DNA of 64,000 nt from Cordylochernes scorpioides (lineage: Eukaryota; Arthropoda; Arachnida; Pseudoscorpiones; Chernetidae). Location: assembly GCA_030710605.1 (NCBI GenBank), contig CP092880.1, forward strand, positions 11,821,639 through 11,885,638, in the 5' to 3' direction. The position numbers were made by a program, and so were the translations under genes. Under the pieces are notes generated by a model. The model was not told the DNA's origin and searched no databases. It worked only from the letters and a program-made list of their open reading frames with translations. The first letter of the stretch is position 1. The number at the start of each line of letters is the position of its first letter. Shown here piece after piece: positions 52,945 through 63,272 of this stretch.

Positions 52945-54425
52945 AGAAAATAATACTATTTCTTATAGGTGTTGTTACAATTTTAGCATATTTTACGGGT
53001 TAATAGGTTTGCTGCATCACCCAAATATGATATTTTGAATGATTTTGATTAAAATTTAGAATTCTTATAGGTGTTGTTACAATTTTAGAATATTTACGGG
53101 TGAAAAAGGTTTACGGCATTATTCAAATATGATATTTTGTATGATATCGATTAAAATTTAGAATTCTTATAGGTTTTGTTACAATTTTAGCATATTTTAC
53201 GGGTGAAAAGGTTTGTTGTATTACTCAAATATTATAATTTGTATGATTTTGATTAAAATTTAAACTTCTCCAATATTTTTAATTCGTGAGGAGATTAGAT
53301 TGAATAATGGATAGCTTCCTTTTATTTTTGGAAGAAAAATACTATTTCTTATAGGTTTTGTTACAATTTTAGCATATATCACGGGTGAATAGGTTTGCTG
53401 TATTACCCAAATATGTTATTGTGTTTGATTTTGATTAAAATTTGGAATTGTTATAGTTGTTACAATTTTAGTTTATTTTACGGGTGAATAGGTTTGCAGT
53501 ATTACCCAAATATGATATTTTGTATGATTTTGAAGAAAAATACTATTTCTTATAGGTGTTGTTACAATTTTAGCATATTTTACGGGTGAATAGGTTTGCT
53601 GTATTACCCAAATATGATATTTTGTATGATTTTGAAGAAAAATACTATTTCTTATAGGTGTTGTTACAATTTTAGCATATTTTACGGGTGAATAGGTTTG
53701 CAGTATTACCCAAATATGATATTTTGTATGATTTTTGAAGAAAAATACTATTTCTTATAGGTGTTGTTACAATTTTAGCATATTTTACGGGTGAATAGGT
53801 TTGCAGTATTACCCAAATATGATATTTTGTATGATTTTTGATTAAAACTTAAACTTCTCCAGTATTTTTAATTCGTGAGGAGATTAGATTGAATCTTGGA
53901 TAGCTTCCTTTTATTTTTTGAAGAAAAATACTATTTCTTATATGTTTTGTTACAATTTTAGCATATTTTACGGGTGAATAGGTTTGCTGTATTATCCAAA
54001 TATGTTATTTTGTATGATTTTGATTAAAACTTAAACTTCTCCAGTATTTTTAATTCGTGAGGAGATTAGATTAAATAATGGATAGCTTCCTTTTATTTTT
54101 GGAAGAAAATAATACTATTTCTTATAGGTTTTGTTACAATTTTAGCATATTTTACGGGTGAATAGGTTTGCTGTATTACCCAAATATGATATTTTGTATG
54201 ATTTTGATTAAAATTTAAACTTCTCCAGTATTTTTAATTCGTGAGGAGATTAGATTGGATCTTGGATAACTTCTTTCTATTTTTTAAAAAATAAATAATG
54301 ATATTTTTCTTATATGTGTTGTCCATTTTAGCATATTTTACGATTGAATAGGTTCACTGCATTACCTGCATTACCCAAATGTTATTTTGTATGATTTTGA
54401 TTAAAATTTAAACTTCTCCAGTATT
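52945..54425. repeat. complex satellite, nested 103-110 bp and longer units
   Basis: Repeated blocks 'atactatttcttataggtgt', 'tgttacaattttagcatatt', 'ttacgggtgaataggtttgc' and 'caaatatgatattttgtatg'. In the middle (53533, 53633, 53739) the unit is about 103 bp. Elsewhere an extra block (cttctccagtatttttaatt, cgtgaggagattagattgaa, ggatagcttccttttatttt) lengthens it. No coding potential. Confidence 0.85.
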
Positions 54426-54429
54426 TTTT

Positions 54430-54555
54430 CTTTTGGGTGTATTTGGCCAATTATGGAATAATTACAAATCAACGATTAGTTGATATTTATTCCGATAGAT
54501 GGCGCCAGCCATCATAAACTTTCAGTTACACGATAAGGAGATGCCCTTTTTTCTC
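54430..54555. mobile_element. palindromic MITE M, half copy
   Basis: 'gtatttggccaattatggaa', TAGTTGATATTTATTCCGAT, AGATGGCGCCAGCC, 'cgataaggagatgccctttt'. One half of the element at 37991-39499, without the maT insert, so it shows the pre-insertion sequence (ttccgaTAgatggcgc). Confidence 0.65.
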
Positions 54556-54559
54556 TTAT

Positions 54560-55920
54560 TTAATGCACCTTTTCCCAGTACAATAATACATCCGTACTAT
54601 TTTTTCATATAAGTGTAATATATTGCACTTTTAAGACAACCTTTCATAAAGTTTAATTACAATTATTTTAGAGGATGTAGTAATACAATTTTCTATATAC
54701 TGTCGTTGTAAAGCTTGACATTTTAATTATTATTATATGACATTTTTAAGATTAAAAAATATATAAAATTTATGTGTCCTGGTTCAAATCACATTAATAG
54801 GTACAGCTCAGCAAAAGCAACCTAGTTCATGATAATTGAAACAGTGAATAATATGTGAAGGTTATTCACATATTAAACAAAATTTTAACGCGGGATTCAA
54901 TCCCGGTTCATGACTGTCGGGAATCGAGGGGGTTTCCCACTCGTCCACTGACTTATTGATATTATTTATTTTCATATTCGTCTTTTATTGATGCGCCAAC
55001 TTTGGTGATACGTCTTCAATTTATGTGTGTGATATTTTGGGAAAAATTATAGATTCTTAGAAGAGAAAGATCCTTTATTAATTAAAGATATAAAACAATA
55101 AAAGAAGGACAAATTATATATACATCAGCAGCTCATGCCGACCTGTCCTATCCAATAACCGCTAGCTAACTAACAATCCAACAAAGCTGTGATATATAGA
55201 CAGATAGGTCCATTAACATAGACAATACTAAAGAGCTATGCAAATCACAAGAGTATTCTACCGTATATTCAACAGATATAAGATACTTTTTTTATCATGG
55301 TTTACTAACCGAATGACCTGGGCAATCAGCGGGATTTATTCAAGTGCGTATTTATATGAAATAAAATGCTGTTTTTCAAAAACATTTAAAATTTTTACAA
55401 TTATATATATTATTACCCGGCTTCACCCGGGTTCTTCCAGAGTGATATTTTTATTATTTTGCCTAACCATTATTTATTTAACTCAAATATTATATTTATT
55501 CGAATCTTAATATTATTCTTCATATAAAAGGTAAAATAATTTGAAAAAAGAAATTCGAATATTAAACACAAAATGATGATGATTGCAACAATGGGTATTA
55601 AATGGAATCCTTATTGGAGTGATTAATGATTTAATCATAATAAAATATTGCAAAATTATAATCACTTGAATCATATCCTTTAAGAGAAATGTTCCTTCAT
55701 GGAAAAGATTCTTAAATTTTTTATTAAATTAACTCAAGCTTTCGGTCTCCTGTAGAAACGCTTTAAGGTCCGGAAACTTGAGTCAATTTGATGAAATAAA
55801 CCTTTTTCTGGGAGAATATCTCTCTTAAATAATAAATAATATTTATAAAGAAGAAGAATTCACCTGGAATAAAACATACCAAGCGAAGCTAGGTTATTAT
55901 AGTCAGTATATAGTTAATTA
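54560..55920. other. mostly unassigned, with tRNA-like and PLE-like scraps
   Basis: 54895-54950, minus: TGGACGAGTGGGAAACCCCC and CGGGATTGAATCCCGCG look like a decayed tRNA/SINE head. 55405-55435 (acccggcttcacccgggttc) looks like a Helitron 3' hairpin without CTAG. 55720-55810 holds inverted text (taactcaagctttcggtctc / gtccggaaacttgagtcaat), another PLE-type fold-back. Confidence 0.35.
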
Positions 55921-55924
55921 TATT

Positions 55925-56205
55925 AGGGTATCGGTGGAAGAATGGTCTAAACTGTTAATATTCAACCGCTACGACACGGGTTCGATTCCGCATTTGGCAC
56001 TTTTTTTCTGATTTAATAAAAAAATGCTCCAATGGCCCTCACCAGCGAGCGCAAATAACCAAACGGCCTCTGGTACATTTGTAAATGCAAAGTCGAACTG
56101 CTTTTCACATATGTAGACACGTGGTACACTTACAGTAAAAGCAGTTGTCTACTTCTACCCATCATGATTATCATGGCCTGTACCATGTGTACTAGGGATA
56201 AGCAA
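55925..56205 (+). mobile_element. tRNA-headed SINE, copy 4 (best)
   Basis: tRNA-like head GGTGGAAGAATGGTCTAAAC with a perfect B box GGTTCGATTCC, then 'accaaacggcctctggtaca', 'aaagtcgaactgcttttcac', 'catgattatcatggcctgta' and 'tactagggataag'. Internal Pol III promoter elements are therefore visible; no anticodon-arm fidelity, so not a functional tRNA. Confidence 0.7.
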
Positions 56206-56424
56206 ATATTCTATATATATATAGTTAATTATCATAATTTTATAATTCCAAAATAATCAAAATAGTTCGTTATTTGTCTAATTTGAATAGATTATATGTT
56301 ATTCAGCTATCTACCTACAAAATATTCCAGTGGTTTATTCAGTAGTGTATCATCATATCAATTTATCTTGATAAGAATAGATTAGCTTAGAAATAAGTAT
56401 TTGCCCCAAAAATATTGTTTTAAC

Positions 56425-56505
56425 AGTTTTTTTTTAATTTGACATATCGGACACGATATCCCAGCTTGGGATACTTGCGCCTAAATACATTTTAGCAGCG
56501 TATAT
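56425..56505 (-). repeat. LINE F-like 3' end
   Basis: Minus strand: GCGCAAGTATCCCAAGCTGG, GATATCGTGTCCGATATG, TCAAATTAAAAAAA. Same hairpin type as LINE F. Confidence 0.4.
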
Positions 56506-56689
56506 ACAATTAATTTTATAAAAATTCAATAAAAGGACTAAAAACAAAATTACAAAATGAAAGGTTGGTTTTCTCAAACAGAAATAAAGTATGAAATGAA
56601 TTCACAAAAATTATTGAATTTTAAATATGTGTCTTTTTAAATACAAAAGGGATAAAAAGCATACAATACATGTATATATTCCATTCCAG

Positions 56690-56895
56690 TATAATATCTA
56701 TTACTTTAGCTGTAAACAGTCTGATGCACGCCCGCGAGAGCATATGCCAATAACAAATGTTTTCAATTATTTTGTATAAATATTATTTAGAGATTGTACA
56801 TAGAGTATTAGCCCGTTAAAGAGCAGAATATTTGCTCGAAATCTTGCAAATTTAAAATTGAAGAAACTTTTTACTTAATATTTATTTTTACTTTT
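56690..56895 (+). mobile_element. PLE fragment with GAGCA-stem-TGCTC-GAAA hairpin
   Basis: 'cagtctgatgcacgc', 'catatgccaataacaaatgt', then CCGTTAAAGAGCAGAATATT and TGCTCGAAATCTTGC. It matches 32335-32470 on the minus strand, including the hairpin. Confidence 0.5.
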
Positions 56896-56899
56896 TCAA

Positions 56900-57290
56900 A
56901 TTTGAAAATATATTGAATAGCCACACAAAAACATTACACTCCTAGTTTAGCTAAATAGATAGTATTATTTTCAATATAATTATAGAAATTCATATTTTAT
57001 CCTGGAGTGATCTCATGATGGTTTCTTTTTTAAAACCTAGCTCTATAATCTGGTAGGATTTCATCAAGATAGGTAAAATATTGTGGTTTTCCTAAGGGCC
57101 GAAAAATCACGCTACATTCTATTATATGTAAATTACAGTAGAATATCCAATGAGATACTATAGCCTGAAACCCTATATATTTCCTAGTCTTTTTTAAAGG
57201 CGAATACTCAGTGGACGTTGAATTAGACCTAACGAAAGGTCATTTTTGCTTTTGCAAAAGTGGAGTCTTTCAGATAAGGTAGTCGTCATT
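56900..57290. other. unassigned stretch
   Basis: 57130-57160 has a weak MITE start (CAGTAGAATATCCAATGAGA). Otherwise nothing recognised. Confidence 0.3.
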
Positions 57291-57295
57291 CAACA

Positions 57296-57560
57296 ACACC
57301 CAGAACGAAACACTACAATGGAATAACAATACATCCAGATGGCACAAAAACCTATAGGACATGCAACAACTGTCCTGGTGTGGAACTAACACCTACCACA
57401 TATTCTCATGTCCAGCAATGGCCGCAGCCTTGCAGAAAATTGATATGGATCCAGAACAGTAGCTTTACACACCCAAGATAAAGAACATTGCAACTGCTGC
57501 GATAAAGATGCATGGAGACATCTGAGGCTCTTCATTGAACACGACAACAGCAACATGTTT
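57296..57560 (+). pseudogene. jockey-like LINE ORF2 C-terminus and 3' end
   Basis: NGITIHPDGTKTYRTCNNCP, GVELTPT, a one-base shift, then HIFSCPAMAAALQKIDMDPE, a stop, LYTPKIKNIATAAIKMHGDI and the short 3' UTR with an ACAACAGCAAC tail. The C-x2-C ... H ... C pattern is the cysteine motif at the end of jockey-type ORF2. It is the single-copy relative of the 7473-8225 array. Confidence 0.7.
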
Positions 57561-57564
57561 TTAT

Positions 57565-57658
57565 TATTAACAAAAAGCAATAACGCGACATATATATGTA
57601 TATATTATATTTATATATATATAATGAAAGGATTTAAAGCACGAATGTTTTTATACAC
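57565..57658 (-). mobile_element. repeat A, copy 12 (3' end), cut by the gap
   Basis: Minus-sense match to the 3' part of copy 9 (aaagcaataacgcgacatat; aatgaaaggatttaaagcac; gaatgtttttatacac). Confidence 0.45.
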
Positions 57659-57758
57659 NNNNNNNNNNNNNNNNNNNNNNNNNNNNNNNNNNNNNNNNNN
57701 NNNNNNNNNNNNNNNNNNNNNNNNNNNNNNNNNNNNNNNNNNNNNNNNNNNNNNNNNN
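57659..57758. other. assembly gap (100 N)
   Basis: Exactly 100 N. Upstream text belongs to repeat A, downstream text to a copia element, so unknown sequence is missing here. Confidence 0.99.
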
Positions 57759-58684
57759 AAGATACCTCAAACAGATTCATCATTAAATTGAGACATCACC
57801 TGGAAATAAAGGATGTAACATGTAAAGGCATGTTTTTGGGAATCAAGATCATACAAGACAAGGAGGGAATTTCGCTACAGCAAAGCCACTATGTACAACA
57901 AATATTGCAGAAATATGGAATGGAAAATTGTAAGGAAGTTCCAACACCAGGTTCCAAAGAAATCAATTTGGACAATCATATTGAAGATGACAATTGTGAT
58001 CAGCACACTTACCAAGAAGCCCTTGGAATGCTAATGTTTCTAGCTGTTAACACCAGACCCGACATCGCTTACATCACTAGCAAACTTTAACAGTACTCCA
58101 GACAACCAAAACAGATGCACTGGACAGCAATCAAAAGAGTGATGAGATACCTACGAGGAACAATTGACCTAGGAGTGAAATTTGAAAGAGGGAAGACTGG
58201 AATCCTGAAGTCCTACACCGATGCCAGCTGGTCGACCACTCATGATGGAAAATCCTACGGCGGATATGTATTGAAGCTCGGCGAAGCAACTATAGACTGG
58301 AAAAGTAGTAAACAACCACTCGTCGCCCTCTCCACAATGGAAGCGGAAATGATAGCTGCTTGTGAAAGCTGCTGTCAAATAAAGTGGATAATAAACCTGT
58401 TACGAGAGCTGGAAGTATGGAATTTCATGGAAAAACCAACTGCGATCTATACAGACAGTCAGTCATTGATCAACTGGATCTCCAGCCCTAAACAAAGCAG
58501 TCGCTGTAGACATATCAACAGAAAGTACCACTTCTTAAGAGACTGTTATGAATCCAAAGACATCTGCCTTCTGTACAAGCCATCCCAGGACCTGGAGGCG
58601 GATATCTTCACAAAGGACCTATCCCGAGACCAGATGAAGAAACGCCTGGAGAACCTCAGCATCGTGGGAATAAAGACAAAGTAA
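57759..58684 (+). pseudogene. Ty1/copia Pol C-terminus: end of RT and RNase H, one stop
   Basis: From the gap edge the frame reads DTSNRFIIKLRHHLEIKDVT and CKGMFLGIKI (end of RT, FLGI motif), then HYVQQILQKYGM, VPTPGS, TYQEALGMLMFLA and NTRPDIAYITSKL. A stop (TAA, 58088-58090) follows, then QYSRQP without frame change. RNase H: YTDASWSTTHDGKSYGG (Asp), LSTMEAEMIAACESCCQIKW (Glu), IYTDSQSLINWI (Asp), RHINRKYHFLRD and ADIFTKDLSRDQM. All RNase H acidic residues are present. Only the 3' third of pol is in the window; the 5' part is lost in the gap or truncated. Confidence 0.9.
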
Positions 58685-59050
58685 GGAGGGAATTGTTACG
58701 CAAACTTTGACTTTAATCATCATCGATGCTACGTCACTAATATGACGTAACTTCCAACTTCTACCTTCAACCTTTCTGTTATATTTTATCGCTAGCTTGT
58801 TTTAACAATTGTAATGGAACAAGTCGTTCCTTAAATAATTATATATTTGTTTATATCTAAAGGGATGTCCTCGTAACTACAAATTACGTGAGTACAAAAA
58901 CAACTCGAAATCCTTAGAAAGAAACATCGTATTTTTGCTTAAGCCTATATTCAGATATACGAAATATTTCAAAATAAATGTTTCAGCATAGTATGAACAC
59001 AAATATTTTATCTACTTATATAGGGGTCCCTGAGGTTCAGAGTTTTCACA
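58685..59050 (+). mobile_element. polypurine tract and putative start of the copia 3' LTR
   Basis: AAGGAGGGAA (58683-58692) is a good polypurine tract, followed at 58694 by TGTTACGCAAACTTTGAC, a plausible LTR start. The LTR end is not certain; a TG...CA close near 59050 (gttttcaca) is only one possibility, and no 5' LTR is available for comparison. Confidence 0.4.
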
Positions 59051-60070
59051 ATCAAGGTTGAAATAATAACAACGTCTAATTCTCGTATGCCATAATAAAG
59101 ATCGTCAATAATTTTCATGCAAATTTACATACTTTAATACAGAAATGAATGCCAATACACAATATTTTGATTTTCTTATATTGGCGCATAAACAAACCAT
59201 ATTTCCGGGGACGACCCTTGAGCATTGCACTTGTAGTTGTCCATGAGGAGAGATCTGAGATTGATTCTGCAGAATGGGGTTGATTGTCTTTACTGCTTCT
59301 TTATGGTAATGGAGAATGTGTGTGCTAGTCATATTGAGAATTGTATTTTTTGAGAGTGAAAGGCAGATCTGAAGGAATAAGAGTAATTAACACAGTTTCG
59401 TTTCTTTCTTTTTGCGATCAAAATAGTTGTTTCTTAAACATTTTACAACTTATTCACCCGAAGCCGATACCATTAACTATTTCTGTTGGGTATAGATTCT
59501 ATTACCAGAAAATTTAACAATATTTTGAAGGATATGTGGTGGTAATCCAGGAAAGTTGTTAGAATTAATGAAACCTGGTAAGAAATTGATAGCCTCGTCA
59601 GCAACTGCAATTGTGTCGCATGACTTCTTTTTCTTTACTAAAGTAGTATGATATCTAATATCAAATAGCTTACATAATTGACATCTTATATTTTCGGTGC
59701 TTTGTGTAATTTTATCAAATATTAAAATATACTATATATATATTTTTATAAATTCTTCAACAGAGAGATGAAACAATTCAGCAATTAATCTGAGGGAAAT
59801 GTAATATGACCAGATGATTCAATGGTTAACCTATATTCTCCGATTTCCGAAAATTTATCAGCAAATTCCTTTTAGCTATATCCCTCACAACTACGCACAT
59901 GTTATCATTTAAATTATTTTTAGAACTTTTCCACTCTCTCTTAGCGCATTTGCATGTGTCTGTATTACATGTTCTTCGAAAATCTCAACAGAGAGCCATA
60001 AAAACTCCTTATATATGACGCTCATTTTCTCATTTCCCCCATCTATAGTCCTGGCCCACCCAGTTTAGTA
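59051..60070. other. unassigned, probably low-copy sequence
   Basis: No repeat relationship with the rest of the window was noticed. Short frames (59105-59332 minus) lack domains. Confidence 0.3.
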
Positions 60071-60072
60071 CT

Positions 60073-60112
60073 ATGGAGTTCCAACAAGGAGAGCAGAACT
60101 ACGATCAGCAGG
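60073..60112 (+). CDS. candidate small first coding exon
   Basis: After a pyrimidine-rich 'ttcccccatctatagtcctg' the sequence reads ATGGAGTTCCAACAAGGAGA..., MEFQQGEQNYDQQ, and meets a donor (CAGCAGG|GTGAGA, GT at 60113, phase 1). Hydrophilic, low-complexity; could be chance. Confidence 0.2.
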
Positions 60113-60389
60113 GTGAGAGGCAACAATGATGGCTTCGTTACAATCTAAAATCATCTCCTGATCAAAGAGTTTTGGGAAGAGAGAGAATATAAAAAATAAA
60201 TATGCCTGAAGATAGACTCTTAGTTGTAATGATAAAGAAATACGCCTTTTCTTCTCCTACTCCCACCTCTAAAAAAGATAATATAATTATGCTTCATGTG
60301 CGGAAATAAATATACCTCTTCCCACAACATCAACAAGCTTCGGGCGGTGCTGGAAAAGATGCAGAAAACCGAACTGTAAGTCCTCCAAG

Positions 60390-60503
60390 AGTCGGCTGAA
60401 GAAGCGACATTCAGGAGAGAATGTCAGCGCAATAGGAAAGCTATGTCCTGTTCCGAAATAAAGCTTCGCCAACTCGAAGAGGAGAATCGCTATGGTGGAA
60501 GAG
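60390..60503 (+). CDS. candidate internal coding exon (coiled-coil-like)
   Basis: Only one frame is open to a near-perfect donor GAG|GTAAGT (GT at 60504, phase 1). It encodes SAEEATFRRECQRNRKAM, SCSEIKLRQLEEENRYGGR, charged and helix-forming. The acceptor would be a weak CCAAG near 60389. Another donor-like GTAAGT is at 60376. No family is assigned. Confidence 0.25.
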
Positions 60504-60610
60504 GTAAGTTATCATTACTTGGATTAGATTTCTTGCACCGAGCATGGTTTGGAGAAATTTCAACTCTATGAGACAGGGATTCAACAGCCTGGTCAACATA
60601 CAATAGAGTA

Positions 60611-60964
60611 GCGATTAACAAAATGAAAGAAGACAAGTTTCTTAATTATTTCGACGACGCAAGCTTTCGGGCGCAAAAGCCCTTCAACAGGCAAGATAAA
60701 ACGACACTATGAACGATACTGATGGCTGTAGTGAATATATATACACATATTATTTACATAAATATAGAAAAAAGCATGCAAATGAGTAATTTAACTATTT
60801 GTGAAAAAATAATAATCATAGAGGATAATTTAAGAGATACAAATCCATAGCTGGAGGAAAGAAATATTAATGAAATATTAAGGCGTCGAAATAATTAAAG
60901 AAACTTGTCTTCTTTCATTTTGTTAATCGCTACATATGTTGCTAAGAAGAATCTTCTATATCTA
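60611..60964. mobile_element. palindromic PLE-type insertion with 13-bp TSD
   Basis: Flanked by ATACAATAGAGTA (60598-60610 and 60965-60977). Arms GATTAACAAAATGAAAGAAG and CTTCTTTCATTTTGTTAATC continue for about 45 bp. The inside (minus) has CTGTTGA-AGGGCTTTTGCGCCC-GAAAGCTTGCGTC, the same hairpin class as 17243-17414. It lies in the predicted intron between the two candidate exons. Confidence 0.65.
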
Positions 60965-60996
60965 ATACAATAGAGTAATATCAAGTACTTGCGTAG

Positions 60997-61160
60997 GAGA
61001 CTCATATGAAGTGCTATCATCCAAAAGAAGTTCCAGCCGTGGGGAGTCATACAACTTCTTCAGCTGTGCTTGCCTCCATGGCCGAGAAACCTTCTTGGTT
61101 GCCCATTCAACCTACCACCTGCCCCTACTGGCGTTCCTCCAGAGAAATGCCTGCGACCTG
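60997..61160 (+). CDS. candidate coding exon after the hairpin insertion
   Basis: Acceptor TTGCGTAG|GAGACTC at 60996/60997. In the phase set by the previous donor it reads G-DSYEVLSSKRSSSRGESYN and on to a GTATGT donor-like string near 61159. A different frame of the same DNA (ASMAEKPSWLPIQPTTCPYW) is also open, so the reading is ambiguous. Confidence 0.2.
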
Positions 61161-61496
61161 TATGTTTCATCTTAAGTATTGTCTGACCCAGAAATACACA
61201 ATATTGTCTGTTATTTGTTTAATTGACATATCCTGGTTTCATTACAGATCTAATTATTCGTGGATGGCTTTTCTTGATTTATCAAGAAATTGGGTTGGCC
61301 AAATATCAGGGAACAGGCTAAATCAATGTTTAGTTGATTTCTGTTCCACTAGATGGTGCTCTGCCTTCTGAAAAGCACATGTGCTCCTGGTCAGGATATG
61401 ATTTCTTTATTTTAAGATCTAATTCTATATCCTGTTTTAATATAATCCAAATAGGTTGATATGGGGGAATGTATAATTAATACAAAATAATATATA

Positions 61497-61780
61497 CACC
61501 TATACCCCGATTTACACGGTAGATACGTTCCTGAGAAAAACGTGTAAATCGGGGGATAGGTGTACACAGAAATAAAAATAAAATGCATTGACAGGTTAAA
61601 ATATGTAGTCAGCACATAAGCTCGGGATTCCTCGTGAGATGTGTACACAGCGCATGTGTTCAATCACAGTAGCATTTAGTATGTTGCGATAAAAACAACA
61701 ACAAAAAAAAAACTTATTTGGAAAACCGTGTAAAAGCGAAAACGTGTAAAAAAAGTACCGTGTAAATCGGGGGATAGGTG
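61497..61780. mobile_element. MITE family H, copy 2
   Basis: 284 bp, TIRs CACCTATACCCCGATTTACA and ATCGGGGGATAGGTG, TA-flanked; reverse complement of 15289-15571 with few differences. Only TATA separates its right end from the next MITE. Confidence 0.85.
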
Positions 61781-61782
61781 TA

Positions 61783-62275
61783 TACACTAATGAAAAAACT
61801 TAAAGAATTGGAAAGTATTTGATATCGCTAGTCGTCTATATATATTTTTTTTTTTAAGGAGAAAGAGAGGAAATTTTGTTTACACTTGGTTAATTGGAAA
61901 TAATTGTTAGAAATTTCACCATGACAATGCGACAGCCTATACTGACTTCCTCATGACCGAATTTCTGGCCTATTCAAATATACCAACGGTTTTCTAACCG
62001 CCCTATAGTCATGACATGGCTCCCCCGGTGTTTGTAAACTACCATGAAATGATATAATTTTGGAACAATTGACAAAAAAACTTGCATCAATGCTCTATAG
62101 AACATTTTACAGGATACCTACCGTGACGCTTTCGATACCAGGAAATCTCGCTGGAAGAAATGGACAAAACTTAAGGAAGTTGTACCTTTTAGCATATATA
62201 TCGGGATTCAGACAATACACTCATGGACAAAACTTAAGGAAGTTGTACCTTTTAGTATGTATATCAGAATGTAGA
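61783..62275. mobile_element. MITE family G, copy 4, rearranged
   Basis: Begins CACTAATGAAAAAACTTAAA (61783) and the usual inner block (ttgtttacacttggttaatt). After about 250 bp of unassigned sequence come two head-to-tail terminal units (gacaaaacttaaggaagttg ... cgggattcagacaatacact, repeat distance 63 bp) ending near 62275. Confidence 0.6.
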
Positions 62276-62289
62276 GCATATCCCTAGTT

Positions 62290-62398
62290 CGAACACCCTT
62301 TTCGCTATCTTTTTATTTTCTCTAATTATTTTTGTGATCTCATTTTGTAAATATTGACTGAGTTGTCAATAAATTTGTTTTAATTGTCAATTGTCACA
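62290..62398 (+). repeat. CR1-like LINE 3' tail
   Basis: 'ttttgtaaatattgactgag', 'ttgtcaataaatttgtttta', then ATTGTCAATTGTC. Same tail as 28620-28735. Confidence 0.45.
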
Positions 62399-62484
62399 TG
62401 TCACATACAACCAAACATCCTGTGATATATAAAGGTAAAATTACACTCTGAATACATTTACTTCTAAAAATACCTGATTGACGA

Positions 62485-62690
62485 ATAAACGCCATCTGTT
62501 ATTAGAAATTAAAACTATTTTAGATGCGTATGTTCCTTTTTTTTTAATTAAACAATTTTCGACTGCCCCCTTACGGCAATGATAAATTAATGGGAGGGCC
62601 TGGCTCATCAGTGGTAGACCCTCTCATTAATTTATTATTGCAGTAAGGGCAGTAGAAAATTGTTTAATAAAAAAAAAAAGAATCATATGA
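62485..62690. mobile_element. repeat A, copy 13, palindromic and core-deleted
   Basis: Facing arms (acaattttcgactgccccct ... / gcagtaagggcagtagaaaa) around 'ggcctggctcatcagtggta'. The AGCGG...GAAAC part is absent. Left end 'acgccatctgttatt' is the shared terminal string. Confidence 0.6.
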
Positions 62691-62808
62691 GATAAAATAA
62701 TTTAAATTTCATTTTTATACAGATAATCTCTTTTTGTTCTTTTTTACAGATTATTTTAGTTCAAAACATATTTTATAGGGTACAATTTCTATATATTCTT
62801 CTCTTATA

Positions 62809-63272
62809 CACTCATGAACAAAACTTAAGAAAGTAGAAAGTCTTTGATGTCGCTGGTCGTCAATTTTTTTTTTATTTAAGAGACAGAGACAATTTTGTTC
62901 ACACTTGGTTATCTCGTGTGTTTTCAATAAATGTAATTTTAATATATTTTAGAGTTATTGTCTGAATCCCGATATACATGCTAAAAGGTACAACTTCCTT
63001 AAGTTTTGTTCATGAGTGTATTGTCTGAATCCCGATATACATGCTAAAAGGTACAACTTCCTTAAGTTTTGTCCATGAGTGTATTGTCTGAATCCCGATA
63101 TACATGCTAAAAGGTACAACTTCCTTAAGTTTTGTCCATGAGTGTATTGTCTGAATCCCGATATACATGCTAAAAGGTACAACTTCCTTAAGTTTTGTCC
63201 ATGAGTGTATTGTCTGAATCCCGATATACATGCTAAAAGGTACAACTTCCTTAAGTTTTGTCCATGAGTGTA
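62809..63272. mobile_element. MITE family G, copy 5, with five tandem terminal units
   Basis: Left end CACTCATGAACAAAACTTAA, middle 'ttgttcacacttggttatct', then the right end as five tandem 63-bp copies starting at 62958, 63021, 63084, 63147 and 63210 (ttgtctgaatcccgatatac ... cttaagttttgtccatgagt). Units are almost identical. The 134-codon minus frame comes from the 63-bp period. Confidence 0.85.

Noticed and set aside
54895-54950. Functional tRNA gene on the minus strand
   Set aside because: B-box-like text is present but acceptor and anticodon stems do not pair; more likely a SINE head remnant.
58694-59050. Exact boundaries for the copia 3' LTR
   Set aside because: No second LTR in the window and no convincing inverted end to TGTTACG; only the start is proposed.
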